64,000 nucleotides of DNA from JACXTP01 sp963827905 (GTDB taxonomy: Archaea > Thermoplasmatota > Thermoplasmata > Methanomassiliicoccales > UBA472), in contig CAWHCB010000010.1 in assembly GCA_963827905.1 (NCBI GenBank), forward strand, positions 1-64,000, in the 5' to 3' direction. The position numbers and the translations under genes were made by a program. Every line of letters starts with the position of its first letter. Positions within the stretch are counted from its first letter, which is position 1. Shown piece after piece: positions 53,609 through 62,577 of the stretch. The notes under the pieces were generated by a model. It did not search any database. It saw nothing but the letters and a program-made list of their open reading frames with translations, and was not told the DNA's origin.

Positions 53609-54220
53609 GTGATGATCATCTGCCTGATATCGGGCTTTCTGGGCAGCGGTAAGACCACGCTCATGATCGACCTCGGAGTAAGATTGGGAAAGAAGGGGAA
53701 AAGAGTGGCCATAATCGTCAACGAGGTTGGCGAGGTGGGCGTGGACGGGGCGTTGATCGATGCTTATGGGCTGAACAGCGTGGAGCTGACCGAGGGATGC
53801 ATATGCTGCTCCCTCTCTGGGAGCTTGCAGAACACGCTGAGAGTGGTAGCCAATGATTACAAGGCGGACATCATCTTCATCGAGCCCACAGGGATCGCCC
53901 TGCCCTCCAAGATCAATGGCATCATCCGAACCTCGATGGTGGAGCATGAGAGCAAACTTGGCATATGCGTGGTCGACGCGTTCCGGGCACCCCGCATATA
54001 TCAGGAGGCCGAGCTATTCTTCCGCAGGCAGATCGAGGACGTGGACCTGGTGGCGGTAAACAAGATGGAATTGGTGAGCCCAGAGCAACTGGCAGAGGTG
54101 GAAGAGCTAGTTGGCAGGTTGAACCCCAAGGCGATAGTGCTGAAGATGTCCGCCAAGGAGGACCGAGGCGTGGAAGCGATCGAGGTGCGTCTGGTGGACC
54201 GGATGGGGGGAGGAGCATGA
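53609..54220 (+). CDS. CobW/CooC-type P-loop GTPase (COG0523-like) in the corrinoid activation cluster
   Basis: A 203-residue GTPase: MMIICLISGFLGSGKTTLMI is the P-loop, VAIIVNEVGEVGVDGALIDA with a conserved Asp, VELTEGCICCSLSGSLQNTL carries the CxCC metal-binding motif typical of CobW/P47K metal chaperones, and DVDLVAVNKMELVSPEQLAE the NKxD base-recognition motif. In other organisms the family delivers metal (Co, Zn, Fe) to enzymes. Here the next genes are a His-tailed protein and RamA, so a role in cobalt or iron supply to corrinoid activation is plausible. The final bases overlap the next gene (ATGA). Confidence 0.85.
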   Translation: MMIICLISGFLGSGKTTLMIDLGVRLGKKGKRVAIIVNEVGEVGVDGALIDAYGLNSVELTEGCICCSLSGSLQNTLRVVANDYKADIIFIEPTGIALPSKINGIIRTSMVEHESKLGICVVDAFRAPRIYQEAELFFRRQIEDVDLVAVNKMELVSPEQLAEVEELVGRLNPKAIVLKMSAKEDRGVEAIEVRLVDRMGGGA

Positions 54221-54624
54221 GCGAGGACTCCAAGGAACTGGCACATGCTGGGAGCTTCGGGATGGAGGTCCACTTCCATGACAACCATTGCAAGAGGTCC
54301 AGCTTCGTCAAGGTGCTCACCGGCATGATATTCGATATAGCAAAACAACTGGAGGCCAAAGGTGGCATGATCGGCCATGTCAAGCTCATCGCCCAGACCG
54401 ACGGCGGTTTCGTGAAGATGAGCGTGGTCGACATCAGATTGGGCGTGGAGACCGTGGACGAGCTGAAAGGAGATGCGGGCAAGAAGGGCTCGATCAAGCT
54501 GATGGCGGTCGTCCTGGGCCTGGAGGACGGCACGGTCGAGGAGACCGTGGAGGAGGCGCTGACGCACCTGGGAGGTTGCATGGAATATCACCTCGCCGGG
54601 CATGATTGCGATCACGATCACTGA
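54217..54624 (+). CDS. Hypothetical protein with a His/Asp-rich C-terminal tail
   Basis: A 135-residue protein: SFGMEVHFHDNHCKRSSFVK, VLTGMIFDIAKQLEAKGGMI, GHVKLIAQTDGGFVKMSVVD and EEALTHLGGCMEYHLAGHDC followed by DHDH. The ordered strands and the end HLAGHDCDHDH suggest a metal-binding protein. It overlaps the CobW-type GTPase by four bases and precedes RamA by 18, so it is part of the cluster. I know no family for it. A metal or corrinoid transfer function is inference only. Confidence 0.75.
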   Translation: MSEDSKELAHAGSFGMEVHFHDNHCKRSSFVKVLTGMIFDIAKQLEAKGGMIGHVKLIAQTDGGFVKMSVVDIRLGVETVDELKGDAGKKGSIKLMAVVLGLEDGTVEETVEEALTHLGGCMEYHLAGHDCDHDH

Positions 54625-54642
54625 AAGAGAGGAGGAAACTGG

Positions 54643-56274
54643 ATGTACGGCATTTCAATAGACCTGGGAACCAGCGGCACGAGAATGCACGCGATCGACC
54701 TCAAAAGCGGACAGATAATATCCACGGCCATAACGGTAAGGCACCCCATGCCTGGCGCGAACGTCATGGACCACCTTACCTTCTGCATCAACGTGGACCA
54801 GAACCTGGGCCACCGTTTGATGGTGGACACGGTCAACAAGCTCATCAACATGCTGGAGATCGACAAGACCAAGGTGGAGAGATTGGCGATCTGCGGCAAC
54901 CCCATCCAGCTATCCATATTCCAGAACATGGAGATCAGGGACCTGGCCTTTGCGGGGGAGAGGGCTTTGAAGACGAGGGGCGTGGAGCACCAGAAACGGG
55001 ACGCCAAGGTGATCCCCTCGGAGAATCTAGGGATAGACCTGGGGGGCAGGACCGCTGACCTGTTCGTCCCACCGGCCATCCGGCACGAGATCGGTGCGGA
55101 CGCATTGGCCATGATGTACAAGACCGGGTTGCTGGAAATGAAGGAGAACTGCCTTGTCACCGATTACGGGACGAACGCCGAGATGGCCTTGAAGGTCGGT
55201 GACGAGATATATACTGGATCGGCAGCGGCAGGGCCGGCCATGGAAGGGCAATCGGTCCATTTCGGCATGCTCGCCTCCCCTGGCGCCATCTGCGACATCG
55301 ATATCGAATCCTATTGGCGTTGTAAGGTCATCGATGAAAACCTGAACACGGTTCAAGGGGACCTCGTCGAGATCAACACTGGAAACGTTGTGGAGGAGGG
55401 CGCCATGCACGGACGGGCCAAAGGCATAACCGGCACCGGCGTGGTGGCCGCGATCGCCACCGGTCTGGACAACAATAACATCCAGGCCCCACGTTTCACG
55501 ACCATCGATGGGAAGATACACCTGCAGGATGGCATCTTCCTCGATCAGAAGGATTTCCTCGAGGCCTCGAAGGCGTTCGGTGCCATGCGGGCAGGTCATT
55601 TCACATTATTGGAGCATGCAGGCATCAAGTTCGACGAATTGGATACGATGTATATGTCTGGGGCCTCAGGCACATATGTGGATGCTTTGAAGGCACAGAG
55701 GGTCGGGCTGCTGCCCGCCACACCGAAGAAGATCTACCAGGTCGGTAACACCTCTTTGGCGTTGGCAACGGATATCGTAAGGGACCCCGAGCTGATGGAC
55801 GTCCTACAGGTGACGGCAAATTCCATCCGGGCCAACCATGTGATGTTCGCCATGGACAAGGTCTTTGAGACGCTCTACCTACAGGAACTTGGGATGTGGC
55901 AGGAGGGTATGCCGGTCGAGACGTACAACTTCTTCTTGCGCAGCATGGGCATACAGGAGCTTCCCAGCAAGATAAGGCCGGCTGAGGTCCATCGCATAGT
56001 GGATCGAGACATCCCCGTCTTGGGCAAGAAGGGACTGAAGATACTCCGGGACATCGGACTGAACATCACTGGTACGTTCGATGGCTGCACCGGATGTCGC
56101 AAGTGCGAGGAGGAGTGTCCGGAGGATGCCATAACCATCGAGGACAAGGGGGGCGACCATATCATATCGGTCCGGTCCGATCTGTGCAATGGAACGGCTT
56201 GCCTGCGTTGCGATCAGGTATGCCCCGAGAAGGTATTCGCGTTCAAGGAACTCCGCATCGAGGAGAAGAAGTGA
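54643..56274 (+). CDS. ramA: RamA-type corrinoid protein reductive activase
   Basis: A 543-residue ATP-dependent protein. YGISIDLGTSGTRMHAIDLK is the ASKHA ATP phosphate loop, LGIDLGGRTADLFVPPAIRH and VTDYGTNAEMALKVGDEIYT are further ASKHA blocks, and ARGxTGTG-like KGITGTGVVAAIATGLDN follows. The C-terminus has two 4Fe-4S ferredoxin motifs, CTGCRKCEEECP and CNGTACLRCDQVCP. RamA in Methanosarcina reduces Co(II) to Co(I) in methylamine methyltransferase corrinoid proteins. The same job on MtaC is likely here. GAGAGGAGG precedes the ATG. Confidence 0.93.
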   Translation: MYGISIDLGTSGTRMHAIDLKSGQIISTAITVRHPMPGANVMDHLTFCINVDQNLGHRLMVDTVNKLINMLEIDKTKVERLAICGNPIQLSIFQNMEIRDLAFAGERALKTRGVEHQKRDAKVIPSENLGIDLGGRTADLFVPPAIRHEIGADALAMMYKTGLLEMKENCLVTDYGTNAEMALKVGDEIYTGSAAAGPAMEGQSVHFGMLASPGAICDIDIESYWRCKVIDENLNTVQGDLVEINTGNVVEEGAMHGRAKGITGTGVVAAIATGLDNNNIQAPRFTTIDGKIHLQDGIFLDQKDFLEASKAFGAMRAGHFTLLEHAGIKFDELDTMYMSGASGTYVDALKAQRVGLLPATPKKIYQVGNTSLALATDIVRDPELMDVLQVTANSIRANHVMFAMDKVFETLYLQELGMWQEGMPVETYNFFLRSMGIQELPSKIRPAEVHRIVDRDIPVLGKKGLKILRDIGLNITGTFDGCTGCRKCEEECPEDAITIEDKGGDHIISVRSDLCNGTACLRCDQVCPEKVFAFKELRIEEKK

Positions 56275-56286
56275 GGAGGGGGAATT

Positions 56287-56902
56287 ATGGCTATTGAAGA
56301 GATCGACCTGTATCGATTGAAGGCGGAGAACCTCGCCTTCTATCTGCCTGGAGATGACTGCGGCAAGTGCGGTGTGCGCACCTGCGCCCTCCTGGCCAAG
56401 GACATCCTCGAGGGAAGGGGCAAGGCGATCGAGCTGCCCTTCCATCAAACCATTTCTTGCGGAGACCATCGATTCTGTGGCTGAGTTCAAGTTGAACCTG
56501 GCGGAGAGCGACCCAATGCAATTGAAGACCGGGACTGGGCTGGTCGAGCTTAACTCGCCCGACGCGAGCGCGCCAGTGTTCGTTACCGCCGACTCCATCA
56601 TATCAGTGGATGTTTTGAAACGCATATTTTCCAAAACGAAGGTGGCGGCGTTCATGGTCCCAGTGGATACACAGGGATATACCTTGGATAATGCTGTCAC
56701 CGAGCGCACGTTCTCACCCATGGGGGTAATGAAAGCGTTGATGGACAGTGGCGTCGGGTCAAAGGCCGGAACGCGAACTTTGATCATACCAGGATTGGCC
56801 TCAGGCATGGAGAAGAACATAGAGCGGGCCGCCAGATGGACTGTCGAGGTGGGCCCGGTGAGCGGGTTCGAGCTACCGATCTACCTAGCAGCGAAGAGAT
56901 GA
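56287..56902 (+). CDS. CdhE-like iron-sulfur protein fragment with corrinoid-type domain (one frame break)
   Basis: FYLPGDDCGKCGVRTCALLA and KDILEGRGKAIELPF give the 4Fe-4S ligand pattern of the CO dehydrogenase/acetyl-CoA synthase gamma subunit N-terminus. An extra base near 56442 shifts the frame, after which IKPFLAETIDSVAEFKLNLA continues to VFVTADSIISVDVLKRIFSK, MGVMKALMDSGVGSKAGTRT and ELPIYLAAKR. About 204 residues when merged, much shorter than CdhE (about 440). It lies 12 bases after RamA, so it may serve as an electron donor to corrinoid reactivation (inference). Confidence 0.75.
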
Positions 56903-57232
56903 AGGATGGTGGTCATCCCGACCACGGCTCACCCATCTTAATAGTTCACAGTTACGCTCGATACCTTTTACCTCTAATTTTCGCTTCAGAAGGTCGTCCA
57001 TGCCTCCATCAGTGGCGTAGGTCCCGCCGGTAAGGTTAGACGCCTCGTCGGAGAGGAGTGAAACGTATCGGGGCCGTCGGAGAATGAACAACAAGGTCAT
57101 GCCCTTAGAACCGACAACCCCTAACCACATTGCAAATGGAGCGTCATTCTCATATTCGTCCTTGACCCGGTCGAGATGACCTGATAAATCCCAGTTGGCA
57201 AGATGCATCGATTGATTTCCAAGTTTTATCAA
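56885..57232 (-). CDS. Possible small hypothetical protein
   Basis: A 115-codon frame: MIKLGNQSMHLANWDLSGHL, DRVKDEYENDAPFAMWLGVV, GSKGMTLLFILRRPRYVSLL and GGTYATDGGMDDLLKRKLEV. Hydrophobic and charged residues alternate as in a real protein, and it starts with TTG (or an internal ATG at 57208), after a TA-rich stretch. It overlaps the 3' end of the CdhE-like gene by 18 bases. It lies in the otherwise empty spacer between the RamA cluster and mtaB, and could be spurious. Confidence 0.35.
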   Translation of the reverse strand: MIKLGNQSMHLANWDLSGHLDRVKDEYENDAPFAMWLGVVGSKGMTLLFILRRPRYVSLLSDEASNLTGGTYATDGGMDDLLKRKLEVKGIERNCELLRWVSRGRDDHHPSSLRC

Positions 57233-57296
57233 AACATGATAGAAAAAATGTAAAGAAAAAAATAAAAAAGGAAGGATGAGGTGAAACTCATCCAGT

Positions 57297-58701
57297 TTAG
57301 AGGCCGTAGTTCTTGGGGTTGAACATCGGGACGTTCTTGTACTCTTTGAGGCACATGTCCTCGAACTTGGCTGCGGAGTCTGGGCACGCCTTCAGGTCAG
57401 CTGCCACTTTGGTCAGCATGTCCTTCTCGTGCTTGCTCAGCTTCAAGCCGCCCTTGGAGGCGCTCGCAGTGATCAAGTCCGTCGCCTTCTTACCGGCTTC
57501 CAGCGAGCGGTTGTAGGGCTCGGTGCCCGCACCGACGATGGCCTGTCCGATCTCGTAGGCGTTGTCGTACCTCAAGCAGAAGCCCTCGGGGCTCCTGAAA
57601 GAGTCACAGGTGGCGTACATGTCCCTGAGGATCTTGTCCTGCTTCAGCTGCTTGGCCGTGTTCATCAACGCAGCCTCGTAGCCGATCACACCTAGCCAGC
57701 AGGCCACGGATGACCCACCGAACTCGGGGTGGTACTCGACGGACTCGTTGGACCACAGGTCGCACACCTGGGCGATAAGGTTACCCATCAGGTCCGCGTG
57801 AGCGTCCTGGGCGCCCTTACCCTCCTGGGCGGACGGCTTACCGGATATGGACTTCAATATCGGTCCCTCGTATCCGCAGTCCTTGTCAGGTCCAGTGGCA
57901 CCGCACTCGTATGCAATCAGCGTCCTTGCGGAAGCGATGCAGCGGGTGGTGGCAGCGAAGGTCCTGGGGATATCCCTGTCCAAGTATCCGCCGGCCATGA
58001 ACATCGAGGTGTTGGCACCGGCGCAGTTCGTGTCACCGCCAGCGATGACCTTGTTCTTCTTGGCGATGTCGACGATCTGGGGCCAGATCCACTCCATGTC
58101 GATCGCGCCCAGGTAACCGATGGCGAACAGCCATCCCTTGATGTCCTGGTGCAATATGGCGTAGTCAGCGACCTCCTTGCCACCCATCGTCTCGATGGAC
58201 AGCACATCGGCACCGTTCTTGGCGGCGCACCTCGAAGGACTCGATGGTCTTCTCTGGGTAGTCGTGCACCTTGTCCATTCCAGGGCGCATACCGATTTCG
58301 GCGAGCCTCGGGTCGGCGCAGGTGTGACGGATAGACAGAGCGATGCCGTACTCATCGTGGTACTTCTGCATGAGCTCCTTCTGCCCGGCAACGACCGGCT
58401 TGGCGAACTTGTCCACATCGTTGACCATCTGGAATATCCACTCGTTCTCGAGCTGAACCGCTGGGAAACCTAGGGTTACCGCGCGGTCCAAGATGTCCTT
58501 GGTTATGTAGTCCACATACTCCCTGGTCAGGCTTGCTGGGTTCTTCTCAGCGCCGGGCCTTGGAGCGAAGTTGATCTCAGGCACAACGGTGCCGGCACCA
58601 ACTTTCTGTCCCAATCCATAGGAGAGCGGGTACTTGGCCTCACCGAAGACCATGTCGTCCGCGCTCTTGTACTCCATTTTGGTGAATCTCTTTATAGCCA
58701 T
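57297..58701 (-). CDS. mtaB: Methanol:corrinoid methyltransferase MtaB (one frame break)
   Basis: MAIKRFTKMEYKSADDMVFG and GAGTVVPEINFAPRPGAEKN open the protein, with NEWIFQMVNDVDKFAKPVVA. At 58229 an extra base (GGTGCGCC) shifts frame. After it GADVLSIETMGGKEVADYA has the Glu, IAGGDTNCAGANTSMFMAGG the first zinc Cys and ECGATGPDKDCGYEGPILKS the second Cys of MtaB. The end is MFNPKNYGL. Merged length is 467 residues, normal. MtaB breaks methanol and passes the methyl group to MtaC. It follows mtaC by five bases, in an mtaCB order. Confidence 0.93.
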
Positions 58702-58706
58702 CTAGA

Positions 58707-59486
58707 TCACCCCTTCACCACATCGTCCCACTTCTTGCGGATCTTCTTCCAGTCCCAGCCCTCGACGGCCTTTCCGACCAAGGCAGGTCCCTGTGCAGCC
58801 GCAGCGGCGTAAACACCGGTGGGGAATGACTCCACGAAGGCACGGTTAACCGCACCGCCAGCGCAGATGAACGGAATCTCGATTCCGACCTCACCCAGGC
58901 GCTCTGCGATCCTTGGGAACGCAGACATGGTGGTTGTCATCAATGCGGTCCCAGTGACCACATCGGGCTTCTCCTTCTCGACCATCGCGACAACGTCAGC
59001 TACTGGCACGTCACGGCCCATGTCGACAGTGCCGTATCCGGCGGACTTCAGCATGACGTTGGCGATGTTCTTACCAATGTCGTGCGGGTCACCCTCGGCG
59101 ACGTGCAGAACGATCTTTCCCTTCATCTTCCTGTCGCCCTTGATGTTCTTCTCGCAGAGCTTCACACCGCGGTCCATGGCATCGGCGGCGACCATGACGT
59201 GCGGCAGGTAGTATATACCGCGCCCGTACAGTTCGGCCACAACGTCCATGCCCTTGACCAAAGCTTTGTCGATGATCTCTTCGGGCTTGAATTTCTCCAT
59301 AGCTGCCTTGGTGTCGGCTTCGATGTCCTTATATTTCATAAAGACAACGTCCTCCGCCACCTTCTTCAGAAGTGCGTCCTTCGGAAGAATCTTTGCAGCG
59401 ATGTCCTCTGGCTTCTCCTTAGACTCTACGAGTATGTCGTAGCGTCTAAAGATCGCGTCGTAGTTCACACTACTTACATCTAGCAT
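58707..59486 (-). CDS. mtaC: Methanol corrinoid protein MtaC
   Basis: A 259-residue protein with an N-terminal helical bundle (PEEIIDKALVKGMDVVAELY, GRGIYYLPHVMVAADAMDRG) and a Rossmann cobalamin domain: VLHVAEGDPHDIGKNIANVM holds the DxHxxG cobalt-ligand His, KPDVVTGTALMTTTMSAFPR and IPFICAGGAVNRAFVESFPT the rest. It carries the methyl group from MtaB to MtaA. It is the promoter-proximal gene of mtaCB, divergent from a long AT-rich spacer. Confidence 0.95.
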   Translation of the reverse strand: MLDVSSVNYDAIFRRYDILVESKEKPEDIAAKILPKDALLKKVAEDVVFMKYKDIEADTKAAMEKFKPEEIIDKALVKGMDVVAELYGRGIYYLPHVMVAADAMDRGVKLCEKNIKGDRKMKGKIVLHVAEGDPHDIGKNIANVMLKSAGYGTVDMGRDVPVADVVAMVEKEKPDVVTGTALMTTTMSAFPRIAERLGEVGIEIPFICAGGAVNRAFVESFPTGVYAAAAAQGPALVGKAVEGWDWKKIRKKWDDVVKG

Positions 59487-60314
59487 TTAGACACCCCTTT
59501 TTCTCCAGTTTTTGAGCTTGATCTGAGGCAGCACTCTCTCCCCTTAAGATTGGCTTGCCTCTTCTCTTACTCTAAATTTCGAGTCTGTTGATATGTATAT
59601 TAAGCTATTTTTATGTGTATAATTATTATATATATATATTTATATTATATTAATATATATTTTAGATATTTTTAACTCGTGCAAATGTAGAAATATATCT
59701 GGCATTGGTAAAGTTATAAGGTAATGATCATCACTCCAATATTTTAGTTAACTCTTGTTAAGAGATTATAATAATAATATATATATTATATATATTATTA
59801 TATAAGATTAATATATTAATATAAATATAATATATAACGATAGTTCGATATCTTATACCAGCTTATTAGACAATGAACATCATTCTTCACCATTTAATTT
59901 TGAAATCCAATAATACTGTTAATTAATAATTGCTTCCAATCTATCTTTTGATCGCTTGAAGGTTTTAGCCTGGCTATATTCCTGTTTAAGGTTTATTAAA
60001 TTGTATAACGATTGATATATTATGGTATGGATATATCATCCATCTATGCTGGCCACGAAATATTTGGGGTTAATAAAATATAACAATAATGTTATTAAAA
60101 AAAGGACAAAAATCACTATCCATTATCGTTCTATAGAACGAAAATGTCCGTATGAACAGTAAAAAGATAATATTATATAGTAGTGCATTTTTAGTGCAAA
60201 ATGCGTAGGGACCGGCAATTTCCTCCTAAGTATCCCCCAATTATCCCCCCCCCGCCGGTCCCGACGCTTTTCCTTCAATAAGAATTATCCTTGTAAGCGC
60301 CCTACGGTAGAAAG
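59487..60314. other. Long AT-rich spacer between mtaC and cca
   Basis: About 830 bases, very AT-rich from 59580 to 60200 with many alternating TA runs (for example 59620-59670 and 59770-59840). It must hold the mtaC promoter and probably a long mtaCB leader. No open frame is credible. The only ordered GC-rich element is the hairpin at 60203-60267, described separately. Confidence 0.7.
60203..60267 (+). ncRNA. Candidate small RNA: long stem closing a C-rich loop
   Basis: GCGTAGGGACCGGC (60203-60216) pairs with GCCGGTCCCGACGC (60254-60267): 13 of 14 pairs, one A-G mismatch. The 37-base loop is almost purine-poor, with TTTCCTCC (complementary to a Shine-Dalgarno) and runs CCCCC and CCCCCCCCC. 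A TATA-like TTATATAG (60172-60180) stands about 25-30 bases before the stem, and TTTTCC follows it. The features of a promoter, a closed stem and a U-run suit an independent transcript. It could instead be the leader of cca, which starts 48 bases on. Confidence 0.5.
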
Positions 60315-61640
60315 ATGCGGTTGGAGGAAGAGGTAATCAGAAGAATACACCCATCGGAACAATTGGTCCGAGAGGTCGATGCCACCGCAGGTGTATTGTT
60401 GAAAAAGATCGAGGATATGACCTCGGAATATAGAGAGGTGATGGACGTCCAGCTGGTGGGGTCTGTGGCTAAACATACCTACGTTGGTCGCCCTGACATT
60501 GACCTGTTCATTTTATTTGATGTTTCAACACCAAGGTCGAAGGTGAATGAGATCGGACTCCGTGTTGGAAAAACGATCCTACCGGTCCATGAGGAAAGGT
60601 ACGCAGAGCACCCCTATGTCCATGGTAGGTTCGAAGGGTTCGAGGTCGATATCGTTCCATGCTATGGCATTGTTGACCCTTCAAAGTTACAATCTGCGGT
60701 GGACCGGACTCCTTTCCACACCAGATACATCAAGGAAAAACTGACCCCGGGAATGAGGGACCAGGTGCGATTGTTGAAACAGTTCATGAAGGGAATAGGG
60801 ACCTATGGCGCGGAGGCTAAGGTCCAGGGATTCTCCGGGTACTTAGTCGAACTGATGGTGATCAGGTTCGGCTCATTCCATGACTGCCTGGAAGCCTCAT
60901 CCCATTGGAAATTTGGGACCAAGGTCTCAATTGATGAGTTGTCGCCCAATAAATTCCAGGCACCTTTGGTGTTCGTAGATCCGGTAGATGTTACGCGGAA
61001 CGTCGCTAGTGCACTGTCCGTGGACCAGTTCTCTAGGTTCATCTATGCTAGCCAAGAATTTCTTTCCAACCCCGATGAGAGATTCTTTTTTCCCCATCCC
61101 AAGCGGTCGTTTAATGTAGATGTCCTCCGGACCTATTTCATCGATACCGGTTTCAAGACCGTCCTCATGAGATTCCCAAGGCCTCCTGGGATCGATGACA
61201 ATGTTTTTCCTCAGGCCCGGAAGACGATGGAGGGGCTGAAGGTCATCCTTGAGCAAGCTGGATTCCATATTTTGGACAAAGCATTGTTGATCGAGTCCGA
61301 GGTTCAGATGTTGTTCCTCCTAGAGACGGATGTGATCAGTGCCTGTCACAAACACATTGGGCCACCAGTTTGGATGGACACATCGAAGGATTTTCTGTCG
61401 CGATGGAGGGGACAGAGCGTCGGTGAGCCGTTTGTCGAGGGTGGACGATGGGTTGTGATCATACCAAGGGAGCACAACGAAGCCACATCGCTGCTTAGAA
61501 TGAACCTCTTCAAGGCCTCGCTTGGAAGCTCATTCAAGGAGCTCCCGTTCGAGATAGTCCAACATGACAAGGCATTGGCAGACGAATATCGGCCCATCCT
61601 GACTGAGCTGATAGATAAAGGGATGCCCTGGACCCGATGA
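60315..61640 (+). CDS. cca: CCA tRNA nucleotidyltransferase, archaeal class I
   Basis: A 441-residue enzyme. MDVQLVGSVAKHTYVGRPDI with DLFILFDV is the nucleotidyltransferase GS...DxD pattern and FEGFEVDIVPCYGIVDPSKL the third carboxylate. The rest includes RDQVRLLKQFMKGIGTYGAE and VQGFSGYLVELMVIRFGSFH, as in archaeal CCA-adding enzymes, which add CCA to tRNA 3' ends without a template. The start is at the first ATG, preceded by ACGGTAGAAAG. Confidence 0.95.
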   Translation: MRLEEEVIRRIHPSEQLVREVDATAGVLLKKIEDMTSEYREVMDVQLVGSVAKHTYVGRPDIDLFILFDVSTPRSKVNEIGLRVGKTILPVHEERYAEHPYVHGRFEGFEVDIVPCYGIVDPSKLQSAVDRTPFHTRYIKEKLTPGMRDQVRLLKQFMKGIGTYGAEAKVQGFSGYLVELMVIRFGSFHDCLEASSHWKFGTKVSIDELSPNKFQAPLVFVDPVDVTRNVASALSVDQFSRFIYASQEFLSNPDERFFFPHPKRSFNVDVLRTYFIDTGFKTVLMRFPRPPGIDDNVFPQARKTMEGLKVILEQAGFHILDKALLIESEVQMLFLLETDVISACHKHIGPPVWMDTSKDFLSRWRGQSVGEPFVEGGRWVVIIPREHNEATSLLRMNLFKASLGSSFKELPFEIVQHDKALADEYRPILTELIDKGMPWTR

Positions 61641-61652
61641 TGGAGTTGATCC

Positions 61653-62378
61653 TTAAGGGGCAGGGTTTACGATGAACATCACTTCGTTCGTTTGGGCGGT
61701 GTTGCCGTGAATATCCATGGCCTTTATGACGTAGTAATAAACGGCTGAGCTGTTGCCCTCGGTGTCGAAAGTCGTTACGTACTGATATCTTTCGTCCTCC
61801 GAGTTTTCCATCGCCACGAAGGTACCTTGACCCCCTTGAACATGAATATCGATCTCGACCGATTCTATCCCACTCATGTCCGTAGCATTTACCACAAAGG
61901 AGATGTTCTGGCCTGCAAAGATGTTGGTGCTGGGGTTTGTAACGACGGTCCAATTCCCCGAACCGACCTGGACCAATATCTGCGAGTCTTCCAAGGTTGG
62001 ATCGGAGTGGTCGCTGAATGGAGGGTTCATCAGGACGATCCATATGCCCAATGCTAAAAGGAAACACATCGCAATGTTCCCTGCCCAAGCTTTCTTTTCT
62101 ATCGCTTTGACATCAATCTTGAATATGGGGTAGATGTAACGCAATGCAATTATAGTCCCAATGATCACGGCCATACCCAGAAACCATGAGGTGTCGGTAA
62201 ACAAGAAGGCGACTATACCTGCAATAAAGGAGAACAGGGCCGTTACAAGGAGAACCTTCGTCCCCTTCATGTCCTTGGTCAGGAAATCTCTCTCATCGAA
62301 GTCGGGAGGGGTCCATTCGAACTTTTCCTCCTTCTTCTCCTGGGATTTCTGTGGCTCCTTATTCTTCTTTTGGGCCAT
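61653..62378 (-). CDS. Hypothetical membrane protein with extracytoplasmic beta domain
   Basis: A 241-residue protein. After a lysine/glutamate-rich N-terminus (MAQKKNKEPQKSQEKKEEKF) come three hydrophobic helices (VLLVTALFSFIAGIVAFLFT, WFLGMAVIIGTIIALRYIYP, AGNIAMCFLLALGIWIVLMN). The C-terminal region, PSTNIFAGQNISFVVNATDM, SVEIDIHVQGGQGTFVAMEN and AVYYYVIKAMDIHGNTAQTN, looks like an Ig/fibronectin-type beta-sandwich facing outwards. Function unknown. It converges with cca with 12 bases between the stops. Confidence 0.8.
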   Translation of the reverse strand: MAQKKNKEPQKSQEKKEEKFEWTPPDFDERDFLTKDMKGTKVLLVTALFSFIAGIVAFLFTDTSWFLGMAVIIGTIIALRYIYPIFKIDVKAIEKKAWAGNIAMCFLLALGIWIVLMNPPFSDHSDPTLEDSQILVQVGSGNWTVVTNPSTNIFAGQNISFVVNATDMSGIESVEIDIHVQGGQGTFVAMENSEDERYQYVTTFDTEGNSSAVYYYVIKAMDIHGNTAQTNEVMFIVNPAP

Positions 62379-62577
62379 TGGTCCCCCTTAAACATGTTCG
62401 GTTTATAAATCTTGTTTCAACCCCTTTTTCAATATCGACCCGCATAATTGCCTGGCAGCGTCATTGTAGAGGGGGCCGTCAAGTATGTTGTCCGCAGATG
62501 GATAAGGTGGTACTTTCGGGTACCTCCCAACACCATTGATAATAAATGAGAAGAGGATAACCAAGGTAGGTGCATCA

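Noticed and set aside
53403..53612. 69-codon frame ahead of the CobW-type GTPase (inner ATG MQSLYEALKKATKRGVRPIG)
   Set aside because: Protein-like at first sight, but it covers the TATA box (53576-53590) that starts the GTPase message, and the ATG lies before any plausible transcription start. Kept out for lack of support.
59580..59850. Replication origin in the AT-rich spacer
   Set aside because: There are many TA runs but no repeated origin-recognition boxes and no orc1/cdc6 gene nearby.
60241..60256. Run of nine C residues as an assembly artefact
   Set aside because: The run may be miscounted, but the flanking arms pair over 13 of 14 positions, so the structure does not depend on its exact length.
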